DNA of 64,000 nucleotides. Source: Winkia neuii. Lineage in GTDB: Bacteria; Actinomycetota; Actinomycetes; Actinomycetales; Actinomycetaceae. Each line of letters opens with the position of its first letter. Positions within the stretch are counted from its first letter, which is position 1. Shown here one piece after another: positions 19,179-28,650 of the stretch. The notes beneath the pieces were generated by a model. That model saw only the letters and a list, made by a program, of their open reading frames with translations. It searched no databases and was not told the origin of the DNA. The stretch spans positions 1,674,001-1,738,000 of the forward strand of contig NZ_CP118946.1 of assembly GCF_029011175.1 (NCBI RefSeq), in the 5' to 3' direction. Position numbers and translations under genes: made by a program.

Positions 19179-19889
19179 TCAGTGAGCGTCGCCTAGCAGG
19201 TCGCGAGTTAGCGAAGCATCAAGCGGGATACCGGGGCCCATGGTGGTGGACACGGTGGCCTTGATGATGTAACGGCCCTTGGAGGAGGCCGGCTTCGCGC
19301 GCAGGATTTCATCCAGCACGGTCGCGTAGTTCTCGGTCAGCTGCTCGGCGGTGAAGGAGACCTTGCCGATTGCGAATGCCAGGTTGGAGTGCTTGTCAAC
19401 GCGGTATTCGATACGGCCAGCCTTAATTTCCTTGACAGCCTTCTCGACATTCATGGTGACAGTGCCGGTCTTCGGGTTAGGCATGAGCCCACGCGGACCA
19501 AGCACGCGGCCTAGGCGGCCGACCTTGCCCATCATGTCGGGAGTGGCAACAGCGACGTCAAAATCGGTGTAGCCCTTCTGAACCTTTTCGATAAGTTCTT
19601 CTGCGCCAACTTCGTCGGCGCCGGCATCGATAGCCTGCTGCGCACGCTCGCCAGCAGCAAAGACCAGGACCCGCTGGGTCTTGCCAGTGCCGTGCGGCAG
19701 GGACACAGTGCCGCGAACCGCCTGGTCAGCCTTGCGCGGGTCAACACCTAAACGCATGACAACTTCGACGGTCGCATCGAACTTAGTGGTGGACGTTTCT
19801 TTAGCCAGCTTCATGGCCTCGAGGGGGGCGTACAGCTCTCCCTTGTGGACCTTCTCAGCTGCGGAACGGTAGCTCTTAGAGCGTTTCAT
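19179..19889 (-). CDS. rplA: 50S ribosomal protein L1
   Basis: 236-aa 23S rRNA-binding protein at the L1 stalk; in many bacteria it also represses its own mRNA. Landmarks: [34 protein letters not shown], and [18 protein letters not shown]. It follows rplK after 76 bases and is closed by a terminator. Confidence 0.98.
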   Translation of the reverse strand: MKRSKSYRSAAEKVHKGELYAPLEAMKLAKETSTTKFDATVEVVMRLGVDPRKADQAVRGTVSLPHGTGKTQRVLVFAAGERAQQAIDAGADEVGAEELIEKVQKGYTDFDVAVATPDMMGKVGRLGRVLGPRGLMPNPKTGTVTMNVEKAVKEIKAGRIEYRVDKHSNLAFAIGKVSFTAEQLTENYATVLDEILRAKPASSKGRYIIKATVSTTMGPGIPLDASLTRDLLGDAH

Positions 19890-19965
19890 TCTGCTTCTCC
19901 TTGCAGTTGTGGTGAACGAGGTGCTCTACCTCTTCCACTCCCCTTTACGGGATCTTTCAGTGGGG

Positions 19966-20400
19966 CTACTTACCTTCGACGGTGATGCCCATGGAACGAG
20001 CGGTGCCAGCAATGATCTTGCATGCGGCATCCAGATCGTTTGCGTTCAGGTCTTCCTTCTTGGTCTGGGCAATTTCCCGGATCTGATCCATGGTGACCTT
20101 GCCCACCTTGACAGTGTTCGGGGTGCCCGAACCCTTGTCGAGGCCCGCAGCCTTCTTGATCATCTGGGAAGCCGGCGGGGTCTTGGTGATGAACGTGAAC
20201 GAGCGATCCTCGTAAACGGTGATTTCGACGGGAACGATGTTGCCACGGAGAGATTCAGTAGCGGCGTTATAGGCCTTGCAGAATTCCATGATGTTCACGC
20301 CGTGCTGGCCTAGGGCCGGGCCGACGGGAGGAGCCGGGTTTGCGGCGCCTGCCTGGATCTGCAGTTTGATCAGGCCGACAACCTTCTTCTTAGGTGCCAT
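19966..20400 (-). CDS. rplK: 50S ribosomal protein L11
   Basis: 144-aa protein of the GTPase-associated centre, also needed for RelA activation. Typical text [37 protein letters not shown] and [17 protein letters not shown] ribosome site upstream of ATG 20400. First gene of the rplK-rplA pair. Confidence 0.98.
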
Positions 20401-20485
20401 TTTGGGTCCTTCTCAATCTGATTGCGTAAAGCGGGTTGCCCCGCTTCATGTGATTACAATTCGTGCCCTGGCGATGGGCACAAAC
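20401..20485 (-). promoter_or_regulatory. rplK 5' leader with two hairpins
   Basis: The minus-strand leader contains stems AAGCGGG/CCCGCTT (about 20430-20447) and GTGCCC/GGGCAC (about 20464-20482) just upstream of the rplK start. Such structures could be an L1-binding autoregulatory site or transcript stabilisers. Inference only. Confidence 0.35.
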
Positions 20486-20518
20486 ACCGATCTTAGCGCC
20501 CGAGGGCGCCAAAATGCG

Positions 20519-20543
20519 ACTTGCGTGAGTGAGTTCACGCAAA
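20519..20543 (-). terminator. Hairpin after nusG
   Basis: Inverted repeat TTGCGTGA / TCACGCAA (8 bp) a few bases past the nusG stop. It is not followed by a clean T-run. A second GC-rich dyad (GCGCC/GGCGC) lies at about 20497-20509. Confidence 0.45.
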
Positions 20544-20551
20544 GACTTGGG

Positions 20552-21403
20552 TTAGGCCGACTTCATTACCTGGTTGAAGCCAAGCTCGACAGGGGTCTCG
20601 CGTTCGAAGATTACAACGAGCACCTTGAGCTTCTGGTTTTCGGGCATGATCTCGGAAATAGTGCCCTGCATGGTGGCGAATGGCCCGTCGATAACGGTGA
20701 CGGATTCGCCAACTTCGTAGTCGACCTTGATGGGAAGGGGTTCTTCCTTCTTAGGCTTGGCCTGGCCGGCCTCGAATTCGGCGGCAGCCTGGGACTCGGG
20801 TGTAGGCGCGAGCAGGTTCACGGCCTCGTCAAGCATGAGCGGCACCGGAGCCTGGCGATCCCCCACGAATCCAGTAACGGCCGGAGTGTCTTTAACTACG
20901 CGCCATGCGTCGGGGTTTTCCTCGACCAATTCCATACGCACGAGGGCGTAGCCCGGGATACGAACCCGGTCAACCACCTTGCGGTTGGTGTTCTTGATCT
21001 CGATGACCTTCTCCATGGGTACTTCCACCTGGTAGATGAAATCTTCCATGTTGAAAGTCTGGATACGCTGCTCCAGGTTTGCCTTCACGCGGCGTTCGTA
21101 ACCGGAGTAGGTGTGCAGCACGTACCAGTAACCGGGCAGGAATTCGAGCTCTTCACGCAGCTGCTTGGCAGCCTCGGCTGCATCCTGGCTGGCGTCGGCA
21201 GGAGCCTGCTCTTCAGCCTGAGCAGGAGCCTCTTCGACCTCTTCCGAAACCGGAGCCTCTTCTTCGCCCTCTGCGGCAGGAGCTGGCGCGTCCTCTTCGG
21301 CCTGGACCGGAGCTTCCACCTGAGCTTCTTCTGCCGGGGCCTGCTCGACCTGGTCTACCTGCGAAACGGTCTCCTCTTCGGGAACTTCGTTTTCTACTGA
21401 CAC
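20552..21403 (-). CDS. nusG: Transcription termination/antitermination factor NusG
   Basis: Links RNA polymerase to Rho or the ribosome. The 283-aa product has an unusually long acidic Ala/Pro/Glu-rich N-terminal tail (about residues 1-85), then the NGN domain ([21 protein letters not shown]...[10 protein letters not shown]) and a C-terminal KOW domain ([22 protein letters not shown]). E. coli NusG is about 180 residues, so about 100 are extra: the tail plus a 25-residue linker insert between NGN and KOW. It follows secE in the standard order. Confidence 0.97.
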   Translation of the reverse strand: MSVENEVPEEETVSQVDQVEQAPAEEAQVEAPVQAEEDAPAPAAEGEEEAPVSEEVEEAPAQAEEQAPADASQDAAEAAKQLREELEFLPGYWYVLHTYSGYERRVKANLEQRIQTFNMEDFIYQVEVPMEKVIEIKNTNRKVVDRVRIPGYALVRMELVEENPDAWRVVKDTPAVTGFVGDRQAPVPLMLDEAVNLLAPTPESQAAAEFEAGQAKPKKEEPLPIKVDYEVGESVTVIDGPFATMQGTISEIMPENQKLKVLVVIFERETPVELGFNQVMKSA

Positions 21404-21422
21404 GAAATTACACTCCTAGACG

Positions 21423-21653
21423 CTAAAAGATAAGCTTTACGAGGGCGGAAAATCCGAAGTCTACCAGGGCAATGAACGCCATAATCGAGACGACGAAGAT
21501 GATTACTACCAGGAAGTACGTCCACAGCTCCTCGCGAGAGGGGTAGACAACCTTCTTGAGTTCTGCAATAACCTGGCGAAGGAACAGCGCAATACGGGCG
21601 AAGATTCCCGTCTTCTGCTGCTCGGTCCCCTTAGCTGTTTCGGCCACGTTCAC
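21423..21653 (-). CDS. secE: Preprotein translocase subunit SecE
   Basis: 76-aa clamp subunit of SecYEG. Amphipathic motif FLRQVIAELKKVVYPSREELWTY followed by a single C-terminal membrane helix (FLVVIIFVVSIMAFIALVDFGF). It lies between tRNA-Trp and nusG, as is usual. Confidence 0.96.
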   Translation of the reverse strand: MNVAETAKGTEQQKTGIFARIALFLRQVIAELKKVVYPSREELWTYFLVVIIFVVSIMAFIALVDFGFSALVKLIF

Positions 21654-21738
21654 CTCACTGGTATCGACTCCGCTATACAGGTGGGAGCCGGATTTTCACT
21701 TTCCAACTGCTCCCAGCTTACCCGGGAACCTGCCTGAG

Positions 21739-21814
21739 TGGCAGGGCAGGAGGGACTCGAACCCACAACCGCCGGTTTTGGAGACCGGTGCGCTACCAAT
21801 TGCGCCACTGCCCT
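21739..21814 (-). tRNA. tRNA-Trp (CCA)
   Basis: 76-nt cloverleaf with acceptor AGGGCAG/CTGCCCT, anticodon loop CTCCAAA (anticodon CCA) and T-loop TTCGAGT. The 3' CCA is encoded. Lies just before secE. Confidence 0.96.
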
Positions 21815-22018
21815 ATTAGTCAGCCTTACGTAACTAACTAGCTCGTTTACTCTAGCTGAGTGGTAGCCTCTATTCAAAATCCCTACGGTAAACTGTGACC
21901 TTTCCCCTACCAGGCGGCAGCGCAAAAGTAAATTTTGCCCAAAATATTCTCACTGAGAACGCAAAGACCAATATTGCGCACCAGGTGGACAGATTAGATT
22001 CGTGGCAGAATGAGGGAC

Positions 22019-23226
22019 ATGGCAAACGTAACCTCCCGCGTCTCCAAACGGATTGGCGCCATCGCCACCTCTGCCACCTTGGCAGTATCTAACAAGGCGA
22101 AAGAACTAAAGGCCCAGGGCAAGCCCGTCATCGGCTTCGGCGCTGGCGAACCAGATTTCCCCACCCCCGACTACATTGTCGAAGCGGCTGTGGCTGCCGC
22201 TAAGGATCCCGAAAACCACAAGTACTCGCCCGGCCGCGGCCTTCCAGAGCTCAGGGAAGCTATTGCGAAAAAGACCTTGCGCGACTCTGGATACGAGGTG
22301 GACCCGGCAAACGTTCTAGTCACCAACGGCGCCAAACAGGCCGTCACCCAAACCTTCGCCACCCTGCTGGACCCGGGCGACGAAGTGCTAATGCCCACTC
22401 CCTACTGGACGACCTACCCCGAAGTAATCAGTCTTTCCGGGGGCGTCACTGTTCCCGTGTTCGCAGATGCTGAGCAGAACTTCAAGATCACCGTTGCCCA
22501 GCTGGAAGAAAAGCGGACAGACAAAACCAAAGCCGTACTGATATGTAGCCCAACCAACCCGACCGGCGCTGTCTACACTCCTGCCGAACTGCGTAAAATC
22601 GGCCAGTGGGCGCTCGAAAAGGGAGTATGGGTAATCGCAGACGAGATCTACGAACACCTGCTCTACGACGGCGCCGAACCGGCACACATCGTAAAAGAGG
22701 TGCCCGAGCTCGCCGACCAAACGGTAGTGATCAACGGCGTCGCCAAGACCTACGCGATGACCGGATGGCGCGTCGGCTGGATGATTGGCCCCAAGGATGT
22801 AATCACCGCCGCAGCCAACCTGCAGTCGCACCTGACCTCAAACGTGTGCAACGTGGCTCAGCGCGCCGCCCTCGAAGCGGTTTCTGGACCACTTACCGCG
22901 GTCGAAGAGATGCGGGAGGCATTTGATAGGCGCCGGCGCACCATGGTGAAGATGCTGAACCAGATCGACGGCTTCACCGTGCCCACCCCGCAGGGAGCCT
23001 TCTACGTCTACGCCTCCGTTAAGACGTGTTGGGTCGCGAGATTGCTGGCCAGGTGGCCCACACCTCCGCCGAACTCGCCCAGATTATTTTGCACGAGGCT
23101 GAAGTAGCCGCCGTTCCCGGCGAAGCCTTTGGCCCCTCCGGCTACCTGCGCTTCTCCTACGCCCTCGGCGACGAGGACCTGGTAGAAGGCATTTCTAGAG
23201 TGCAAAAGCTGATCGGCACTAAGTAA
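22019..23226 (+). CDS. Aspartate/aromatic aminotransferase (class I), with one-base frameshift
   Basis: PLP-dependent fold-type I aminotransferase, AspC/PatA-like. Motifs: [47 protein letters not shown], the PLP lysine in [16 protein letters not shown], and a C-terminal [11 protein letters not shown]. The frame breaks at about 23021-23024: YASVK is followed by TCWVARLL and an early stop. Inserting one G (AAG GAC GTG TTG) restores [13 protein letters not shown] and a normal 402-residue protein. ATG 22019 has GAGGG directly upstream; an ATG 9 bases earlier does not. A possible -10 TAGATT lies at 21995-22000. Confidence 0.9.
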
Positions 23227-23234
23227 GGAAACTC

Positions 23235-23375
23235 TTGAGGGTACGCACTGCAGCGGCGATCGCCACCATCCTGGTGACGGTCGCGCTGTGCGTACTCGGA
23301 TTCACCTACGCAGATATTCGCAACCCTGACCCGCGCGACGAGGGCCAGATCATCGTCATCGACCGGGCGGAATAG
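23235..23375 (+). CDS. 46-aa single-pass membrane protein upstream of a two-component system
   Basis: Short ORF from TTG 23235 (AAGGA site 5-6 bases upstream) to TAG 23373-23375, encoding a basic start, one hydrophobic segment (AAAIATILVTVALCVLGFTYA) and a polar tail ending QIIVIDRAE. It lies between the aminotransferase and the histidine kinase, only 3 bases before the kinase start, so it is probably co-expressed with it. I do not recognise the family. Position and topology would suit a small modulator of the kinase, which is inference. Confidence 0.6.
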   Translation: MRVRTAAAIATILVTVALCVLGFTYADIRNPDPRDEGQIIVIDRAE

Positions 23376-23378
23376 TAA

Positions 23379-24929
23379 GTGAGCCACAAGCCCCGCACGC
23401 TGCGCCCTCCCCGCCCTCTAAGTAACTTCCGCTCCCGCATCACCACCCTGACCGTGTCAGTGGCAACGGTGTGCGTGGCATTTCTTGGGCTAACCCTGAT
23501 GCTTTCGGCTATGGCCACCGCGTCCTCGCGGGAATTCCAAAACGCCGACACCTTCAGCGAATCAGTCCACACCTTCCTAGACGACGCCAAATTCCCGGGC
23601 ACTTCCAATGCCGTCTACGGCTACCTCTCTAGGCGAAACCCCTTCGACTACTCTGCCTACTTGGGCTTTTACAACGGCGCCTTGGACGCTCACCAAGGCA
23701 AATGGGGTATCCCCGCCTACACCGACAAACAGTTGCTGGCAGCTCTTCACGACTACCTGCCCGCCCGGCGCGGCACCACGCAAGTCGTAAAGACCACTCG
23801 CACCCAGTACCTAGTTACCGTGCTGCCGCTGCAGGTAAAAGGCGACCAGCCCGGCGCCCTCGTGCTGGTCCAAGACCGCAACGCTCGCCTGTGGGAATCC
23901 CTCAAATTCCTCTGGTTGTACTGTGGCTTCGCAGCTCTTTCGATCATCCTGCTCTATATCGGCACCAGAATCATGGCCGGGGTCATGCTGGGTTCGCTGG
24001 AACAGATGGTGAAGGTCTCGCAGGCAACAGACAAGGACGACCTGACCCAGCGCATGCCCGTCTCTTCAACCACCGAACTGTCCATCGTGGCCTCCTCGTT
24101 CAACCAGATGCTTGACCGACTCGAGACCTCGCTGGAATCGCAGCGCAACCTGATGGACGACGTGGGCCATGAATTGCGTACCCCCATCACCGTTGTTTCG
24201 GGACACCTGCAAGTTATGAATTCGCACGACCCGGCGCAGATCGAGCGGGTGAAGGAGCTCGCCCTCGAAGAACTATCCCGCATGGAGCGCCTGACTAACG
24301 ACGTGACCACCATGGCCGCAGCCGGGCGGACGGGCTATTTCAAATCCGAACCAATAGACATGTTCGACCTGGCTATGAACGTCTATCAGGGCGCCAAAGT
24401 GCTCGGAAAACGCAAGTGGAAGCTTGGCGAAATCACCCCCTTGGTCTACATCGGCGACGGGCAACGCATCCAGCAGGCATGGATGGCTCTGGTATCGAAC
24501 GCGGTGAAGTACTCCGAAGACAGCTCCACCATAGAAATCGGTCTCACCACTTCCTCTTGCCCCCCACTTTTGGATGAATCAGGCCAGGAAATCTCCACTA
24601 AGGTCATAAGGCGTTCGAATTCCAAGAACGGGGCAAACCCCACCTGGCCGACACATGTGCACGAAAATTGTGGAATAATGCGACTTTGGGTCCGTGATAA
24701 TGGCATCGGCATCCCAGAAGACTCGCAGAGCCGCGTTTTCGAACGCTACATGCGAGCCGATTCGTCGAGGCCAGGATCTGGGCTCGGGCTAGCCGTCGTA
24801 ACTGCTATTGCTACTGCACACGGGGGCTTCCTTGAGCTTCGCTCCAGGGAAGGGGCCGGGTCAGTCTTTGCAATCGCATTGCCTACCGACACGTCAACCG
24901 CCGACATTGAAGGGAACGAGGACGAGTGA
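23379..24929 (+). CDS. Membrane sensor histidine kinase
   Basis: 516-aa kinase of an OmpR-type pair. Domain order: cytosolic tail, membrane helix (about 22-45), extracytoplasmic sensor domain (about 50-170), second helix (about 175-198), HAMP, then a HisKA box with phosphorylatable His264 in DDVGHELRTPI. The ATPase domain has N-box VSNAVKYSED, G1 DNGIGIPED and G2 GSGLGLAVV. A roughly 35-residue Ser/Asn/Pro-rich insert separates the N-box strand from the next strand, longer than is usual. GTG 23379 is the start. The stop overlaps the regulator start. Signal unknown. Confidence 0.93.
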   Translation: MSHKPRTLRPPRPLSNFRSRITTLTVSVATVCVAFLGLTLMLSAMATASSREFQNADTFSESVHTFLDDAKFPGTSNAVYGYLSRRNPFDYSAYLGFYNGALDAHQGKWGIPAYTDKQLLAALHDYLPARRGTTQVVKTTRTQYLVTVLPLQVKGDQPGALVLVQDRNARLWESLKFLWLYCGFAALSIILLYIGTRIMAGVMLGSLEQMVKVSQATDKDDLTQRMPVSSTTELSIVASSFNQMLDRLETSLESQRNLMDDVGHELRTPITVVSGHLQVMNSHDPAQIERVKELALEELSRMERLTNDVTTMAAAGRTGYFKSEPIDMFDLAMNVYQGAKVLGKRKWKLGEITPLVYIGDGQRIQQAWMALVSNAVKYSEDSSTIEIGLTTSSCPPLLDESGQEISTKVIRRSNSKNGANPTWPTHVHENCGIMRLWVRDNGIGIPEDSQSRVFERYMRADSSRPGSGLGLAVVTAIATAHGGFLELRSREGAGSVFAIALPTDTSTADIEGNEDE

Positions 24930-25597
24930 GCAAAATACTCGTTGTAGAAGATGAAGCAGGCATTTCTTCCTTCATCGCCCAGGGCCTTGCCGAAGAGGGC
25001 ATGGAGGCCGTAGTCGCCGCAACCGGCAGCGCTGCCGTGGAGCAGGTACTGGAATCTGAATTCGACCTGGTCATCCTCGACATCGGCCTGCCCGATATGG
25101 ACGGCTTCGAGGTACTCAAACAGATCCGCGGGCAGGGTGCCTCTATGCCCGTAATCATTCTGACCGCCCGTTCCTCGGTAGAAGATACGGTTGCTGGGCT
25201 CGAGGGCGGGGCAGACGACTACATGCCGAAGCCTTTCCGCTTCGAGGAGCTGGTGGCCCGCATCAAACTGCGCATCAAGCAGTCCGGGGGCGGTTCGGAT
25301 AAGCCTTCCCACATTATTCAGGTGGGCAACCTGGAATTGGATACCAGGCGGCGGCAGGCTGTGGTCGATTCCAAGCCGGTGGAGCTCTCCTCACGCGAAT
25401 TCACCATGCTGCGCGCATTCATGGAACACCCCGACCAGGTGCTTTCGCGCAGTCAACTCTTAGAAATGGTGTGGGGCTACGGGTTTGACCCGGGTTCCAA
25501 CGTGATTGACGTCTACGTTCGCTATCTGCGCCGCAAGATCGGTGCGAAGCGCATTGTTACCGTCCGCGGGATGGGCTACCGACTCGCGACTATCTAA
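24926..25597 (+). CDS. OmpR/PhoB-family response regulator
   Basis: 223-aa DNA-binding regulator paired with the upstream kinase (4-base overlap GTGA). Receiver domain with Asp52 in VILDIGLPDMDGFEVL, conserved Thr in ILTAR and Lys in MPKPFRFEEL. The C-terminal winged helix carries RRQAVVDSKPVELSSREF and YVRYLRRKI. Target genes are not evident; the pair shows no conserved partner nearby apart from the small membrane ORF. Confidence 0.95.
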   Translation: MSKILVVEDEAGISSFIAQGLAEEGMEAVVAATGSAAVEQVLESEFDLVILDIGLPDMDGFEVLKQIRGQGASMPVIILTARSSVEDTVAGLEGGADDYMPKPFRFEELVARIKLRIKQSGGGSDKPSHIIQVGNLELDTRRRQAVVDSKPVELSSREFTMLRAFMEHPDQVLSRSQLLEMVWGYGFDPGSNVIDVYVRYLRRKIGAKRIVTVRGMGYRLATI

Positions 25598-25638
25598 GAA
25601 GTTAGCTACAGCCTGCATTAGTTGGGTAGGCTGGAAAA

Positions 25639-27306
25639 ATGATAAGCAAGCGTCGCCATAAAGTAGTACTTGATTCGTGGGTAGTAGACCATGCCAACGA
25701 GCAGGCGGGCACCTCTATGGTTTCTGTGCGCCGCATCGACGGAGTATTCGTCCGCTACCACCTAATTGCTGCTAAGGAACGCAAGGTGGGATTGCCTACC
25801 TTCGTGCTTATTCACGGAATTGGCGTGTCTGCCAGGTATTTTGTGCCGCTTGCACATGAGCTGTCCAAGTATGGGGACGCGATCCTGTTTGATCTTCCCG
25901 GATTTGGTGGTCTGCCCAAGCCGAACGAACCTATGAATATCAAGGCGTTCGCGCGCACGGTCGCGCGGACGCTTACGACTCTGGCTAAAGAGGGCCGCTT
26001 GTCCGGGCAGGTCATTGTGCTGGGCCATTCGATGGGCGCGCAGGTGGCTATGGAACTGGCGCACATCGAACCGACACTGATCGATGGGGTCATGCTTCAG
26101 GGGGCTCCGGTCAATGCGCGCGAACGGTCTCTGCACGAGGCGGCACTGCGCTTCCTTCAGTCCAGCGCTCACGAGCCAATCAAACTGGGCCTCATTGCTG
26201 CCCGCGCCTACCTGCTCAGCGGGGTGGCCTGGTTCTTAGAGACCCTGCCGGCCATGATGCACTTCGCCATAGAGGACCGAATCGAAGAATATAGGGGCGA
26301 CCTGGTCATCTCTAGAGGCGAATACGATTCCATTGCCCCGCGCAGGTGGCTCGCAGAACTGTGTACTTCCCGGGGGCAGGACGGACGCACTCGGTTGGTA
26401 GAGGTCTCCGGTGGAGCCCACTCTGTCATCTACAAGTATGCGGACGTAGTTGCCGACGAGCTTGCCCAACTGGGAAAGGTCAAGAAGAGGGCGGACAAGT
26501 GGGCCACAGATTCGCCCTCGCCCTGGATCCAGCTGCGCGTAGGTGAATACGAGATTACCGAGGACGGGGAACTACCACCCCTGCACCGGCTCCGCCAGGC
26601 AATCGAGATGATCACCGACTACACGCTGGGAGCCTTCATTGCCGTGCCAAGGGCCATTGCAGCCGATTTTTCGGATGATGACGAGGTAGCCAAAACCACC
26701 TCCAAGATCCCTTTGCGCGGACCCTTGTCAGGGCTGGAATGCTGGACGATTCCGGGCGTGTGGGAACAGCCCATGGCCATGTCCGCAATTGCGGAAGACA
26801 TTGTGGCCCGCGGCGGCGGAGTGAGGATGCTACCCAGACTGGGAAACATGATGGGGCCCGTACCAGAGCTCGCCAAAATCGTCGAGGACCGGTTAGAGGA
26901 GCGGGATGCTAAAGACGTGGTGCTGGTTGCTCACTCTAAAGGTGGCCTGGTAGGTAGGCGGGTCATGGCAGGCCCGCAGGGGCACCGCGTAAAAGCCATG
27001 GTCACCCTTGGGACACCTTTCGAAGGCAGTCCCCTGGCAAACGGGATACTTGGGAGGGCTTCCCACACCTCCGACCTGCGGCCAAGCGCTGCCGAAGCAG
27101 AATGGCAAAGCCAGCGACTCCCCCAGGTAGATGAACGCATCACTACCATCAGCGCCCGGTGGGACGAACACGTGCCCCGCACGAAGCTGGCTGGCGCCCA
27201 CAACCTCGTCTCAAAAGCTGTGGGACATATGCGCCTGCTAACATCCGAGGATTCGAGGGCGATGCTCATGAAAGTGCTCACCGGCATCGCTACCCCGCGC
27301 AGCTGA
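25639..27306 (+). CDS. Two-domain alpha/beta-hydrolase (tandem catalytic domains)
   Basis: 555-aa protein holding two complete alpha/beta-hydrolase domains. Domain 1 (about 45-280) has the oxyanion HG of LIHGIG, nucleophile Ser131 in LGHSMG, probable Asp230 and His261 (SGGAHSVI). Domain 2 (about 360-555) looks like a lipase/PGAP1-type fold: nucleophile Ser433 in VAHSKGGLVG, probable Asp509 (ARWDEHVP) and His530 (VGHMRLL). No signal peptide or clear membrane helix. A single gene between the response regulator and the convergent murB. Substrates are unknown; an ester or thioester in lipid or cofactor metabolism is plausible. Confidence 0.85.
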   Translation: MISKRRHKVVLDSWVVDHANEQAGTSMVSVRRIDGVFVRYHLIAAKERKVGLPTFVLIHGIGVSARYFVPLAHELSKYGDAILFDLPGFGGLPKPNEPMNIKAFARTVARTLTTLAKEGRLSGQVIVLGHSMGAQVAMELAHIEPTLIDGVMLQGAPVNARERSLHEAALRFLQSSAHEPIKLGLIAARAYLLSGVAWFLETLPAMMHFAIEDRIEEYRGDLVISRGEYDSIAPRRWLAELCTSRGQDGRTRLVEVSGGAHSVIYKYADVVADELAQLGKVKKRADKWATDSPSPWIQLRVGEYEITEDGELPPLHRLRQAIEMITDYTLGAFIAVPRAIAADFSDDDEVAKTTSKIPLRGPLSGLECWTIPGVWEQPMAMSAIAEDIVARGGGVRMLPRLGNMMGPVPELAKIVEDRLEERDAKDVVLVAHSKGGLVGRRVMAGPQGHRVKAMVTLGTPFEGSPLANGILGRASHTSDLRPSAAEAEWQSQRLPQVDERITTISARWDEHVPRTKLAGAHNLVSKAVGHMRLLTSEDSRAMLMKVLTGIATPRS

Positions 27307-27308
27307 AA

Positions 27309-28541
27309 CTACAGGTCTACTCCAACAGCAACCGGTTCCGGCACCAAGTTAACGCCGTAGGTCTTGCGGACCTGGTCGCGCACGTACTCGCTGAGACGGG
27401 CAATATCTGCTCCCGTCGCGCCCCCGCGGTTAGTTAGGGCCAATACGTGTTTGCTAGAGATAGCTGCCCTGCCATTAGAACCGGGGGCTACACTTCCCTT
27501 CGCCACTCCAGCGTGGTCAATGAGCCAAGCCGCCGAGGACTTGACCAGCCCTTCCACAGTTGGCCCCTGCCCGCTGACAGGGCTAATCAAAGAATGGTCC
27601 TGCACAGCAAAACGCGGCGCTTCTTCTGGCAGCGTCTTCGCCTGCTCGGCAGACATAATCGGGTTGGTAAAGAACGACCCTGCACTTACGGAATCCGGGT
27701 CCGCAGGATCTAGCACCATCCCCTTGGAACGGCGCAACTCCAGCACTGCTTCCCGCAAGCGAATCGCCGGCACCCGGTCTCCGACCTCGACCCCCAGGTG
27801 TCCAGCAAGCTGGCCATAGCGGATCGGCGCGGAACGGGTGGCATGCTGCATCTGGAATTGCACCTCTAAGACCACGTACCGGCCAGTGGGGCCCCAGGTG
27901 CGCCCTCCTCCGGCCTCAGGATCGGTTAGGGAACGCTTCAGCACCGAAGTACGGTAGCCCAACTTTAGGTCAGCTAGCGGCAGCACCCGGCGGACACTGC
28001 GGGCACGATCCCACACGGTTACCAAGGCCAGGATGTCCGCTGCCTCTGCCCCGTAGGCGCCAATATTTTGCACTGGAGCTGCTCCTACTGAGCCGGGGAT
28101 GCCCGACATGGCTTCTGCGCCAGCCCAACCCCGCGAAACGGCCTCGCAGACAAAGTCGTCCCACGGGTGACCGCCGACCACCGAAACGGTGGCACCACCG
28201 CAAGCAGATTCGTCCGGCACGGTAATGCCACGGCGATCATCAATCAGGACAACTCCCTCAAAGGGCTCATCGCCGGCAACAATATTCGAACCGCCCCCAA
28301 CAACGAGCAACGGCTGTTCGGCAGCGTCAGCCGCCTGCACAGTGTCTATTATCTGTTCTTCGGTGTCCGCGACCACCAGTTCGGCGATAGGCCCGCCAAC
28401 GCCCATTGTCGTTAGGTCTGCTAGGGCAGCACTGCCCGCCTCAACCGCCTTCTGCCTACCAGCTGCGCACCATGGCACAGGAGCAGGGCGCTCCGTTTCT
28501 TGAACAGATGGGATGGGGCCACACGAATCAACAAATTCCAT
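27309..28541 (-). CDS. murB: UDP-N-acetylenolpyruvoylglucosamine reductase
   Basis: FAD enzyme that reduces enolpyruvyl-UDP-GlcNAc to UDP-MurNAc in peptidoglycan synthesis. FAD-binding text LADLTTMGVGGPIAELVVAD and VVGGGSNIVAGDEPF, then GWAGAEAMSGIPGSVGAAPVQNIGAYG, the catalytic serine region SAGSFFTNPIM and a C-terminal VLALTNRGGATGADIARL. 410 aa from ATG 28541, slightly long; AAGG lies 9 bases upstream. The first 40 residues are not conserved in the family, so a later start is possible. Confidence 0.95.
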   Translation of the reverse strand: MEFVDSCGPIPSVQETERPAPVPWCAAGRQKAVEAGSAALADLTTMGVGGPIAELVVADTEEQIIDTVQAADAAEQPLLVVGGGSNIVAGDEPFEGVVLIDDRRGITVPDESACGGATVSVVGGHPWDDFVCEAVSRGWAGAEAMSGIPGSVGAAPVQNIGAYGAEAADILALVTVWDRARSVRRVLPLADLKLGYRTSVLKRSLTDPEAGGGRTWGPTGRYVVLEVQFQMQHATRSAPIRYGQLAGHLGVEVGDRVPAIRLREAVLELRRSKGMVLDPADPDSVSAGSFFTNPIMSAEQAKTLPEEAPRFAVQDHSLISPVSGQGPTVEGLVKSSAAWLIDHAGVAKGSVAPGSNGRAAISSKHVLALTNRGGATGADIARLSEYVRDQVRKTYGVNLVPEPVAVGVDL

Positions 28542-28605
28542 GCTTCAACCTTACAGGGATAAACCGGCAGCATCGCACCCCATGGGCGCCTGCTCACCAA
28601 TGCAA

Positions 28606-28634
28606 AAACTCCTCGCCGAATCGGCGAGGAGTTT
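28606..28634 (-). terminator. Intrinsic terminator after rpmG
   Basis: Perfect stem AAACTCCTCGCC / GGCGAGGAGTTT with a 5-base loop, followed on the minus strand by TTTTTGC. It lies between rpmG and murB. Confidence 0.85.
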
Positions 28635-28650
28635 CTGAAAAGCTTTTTAC

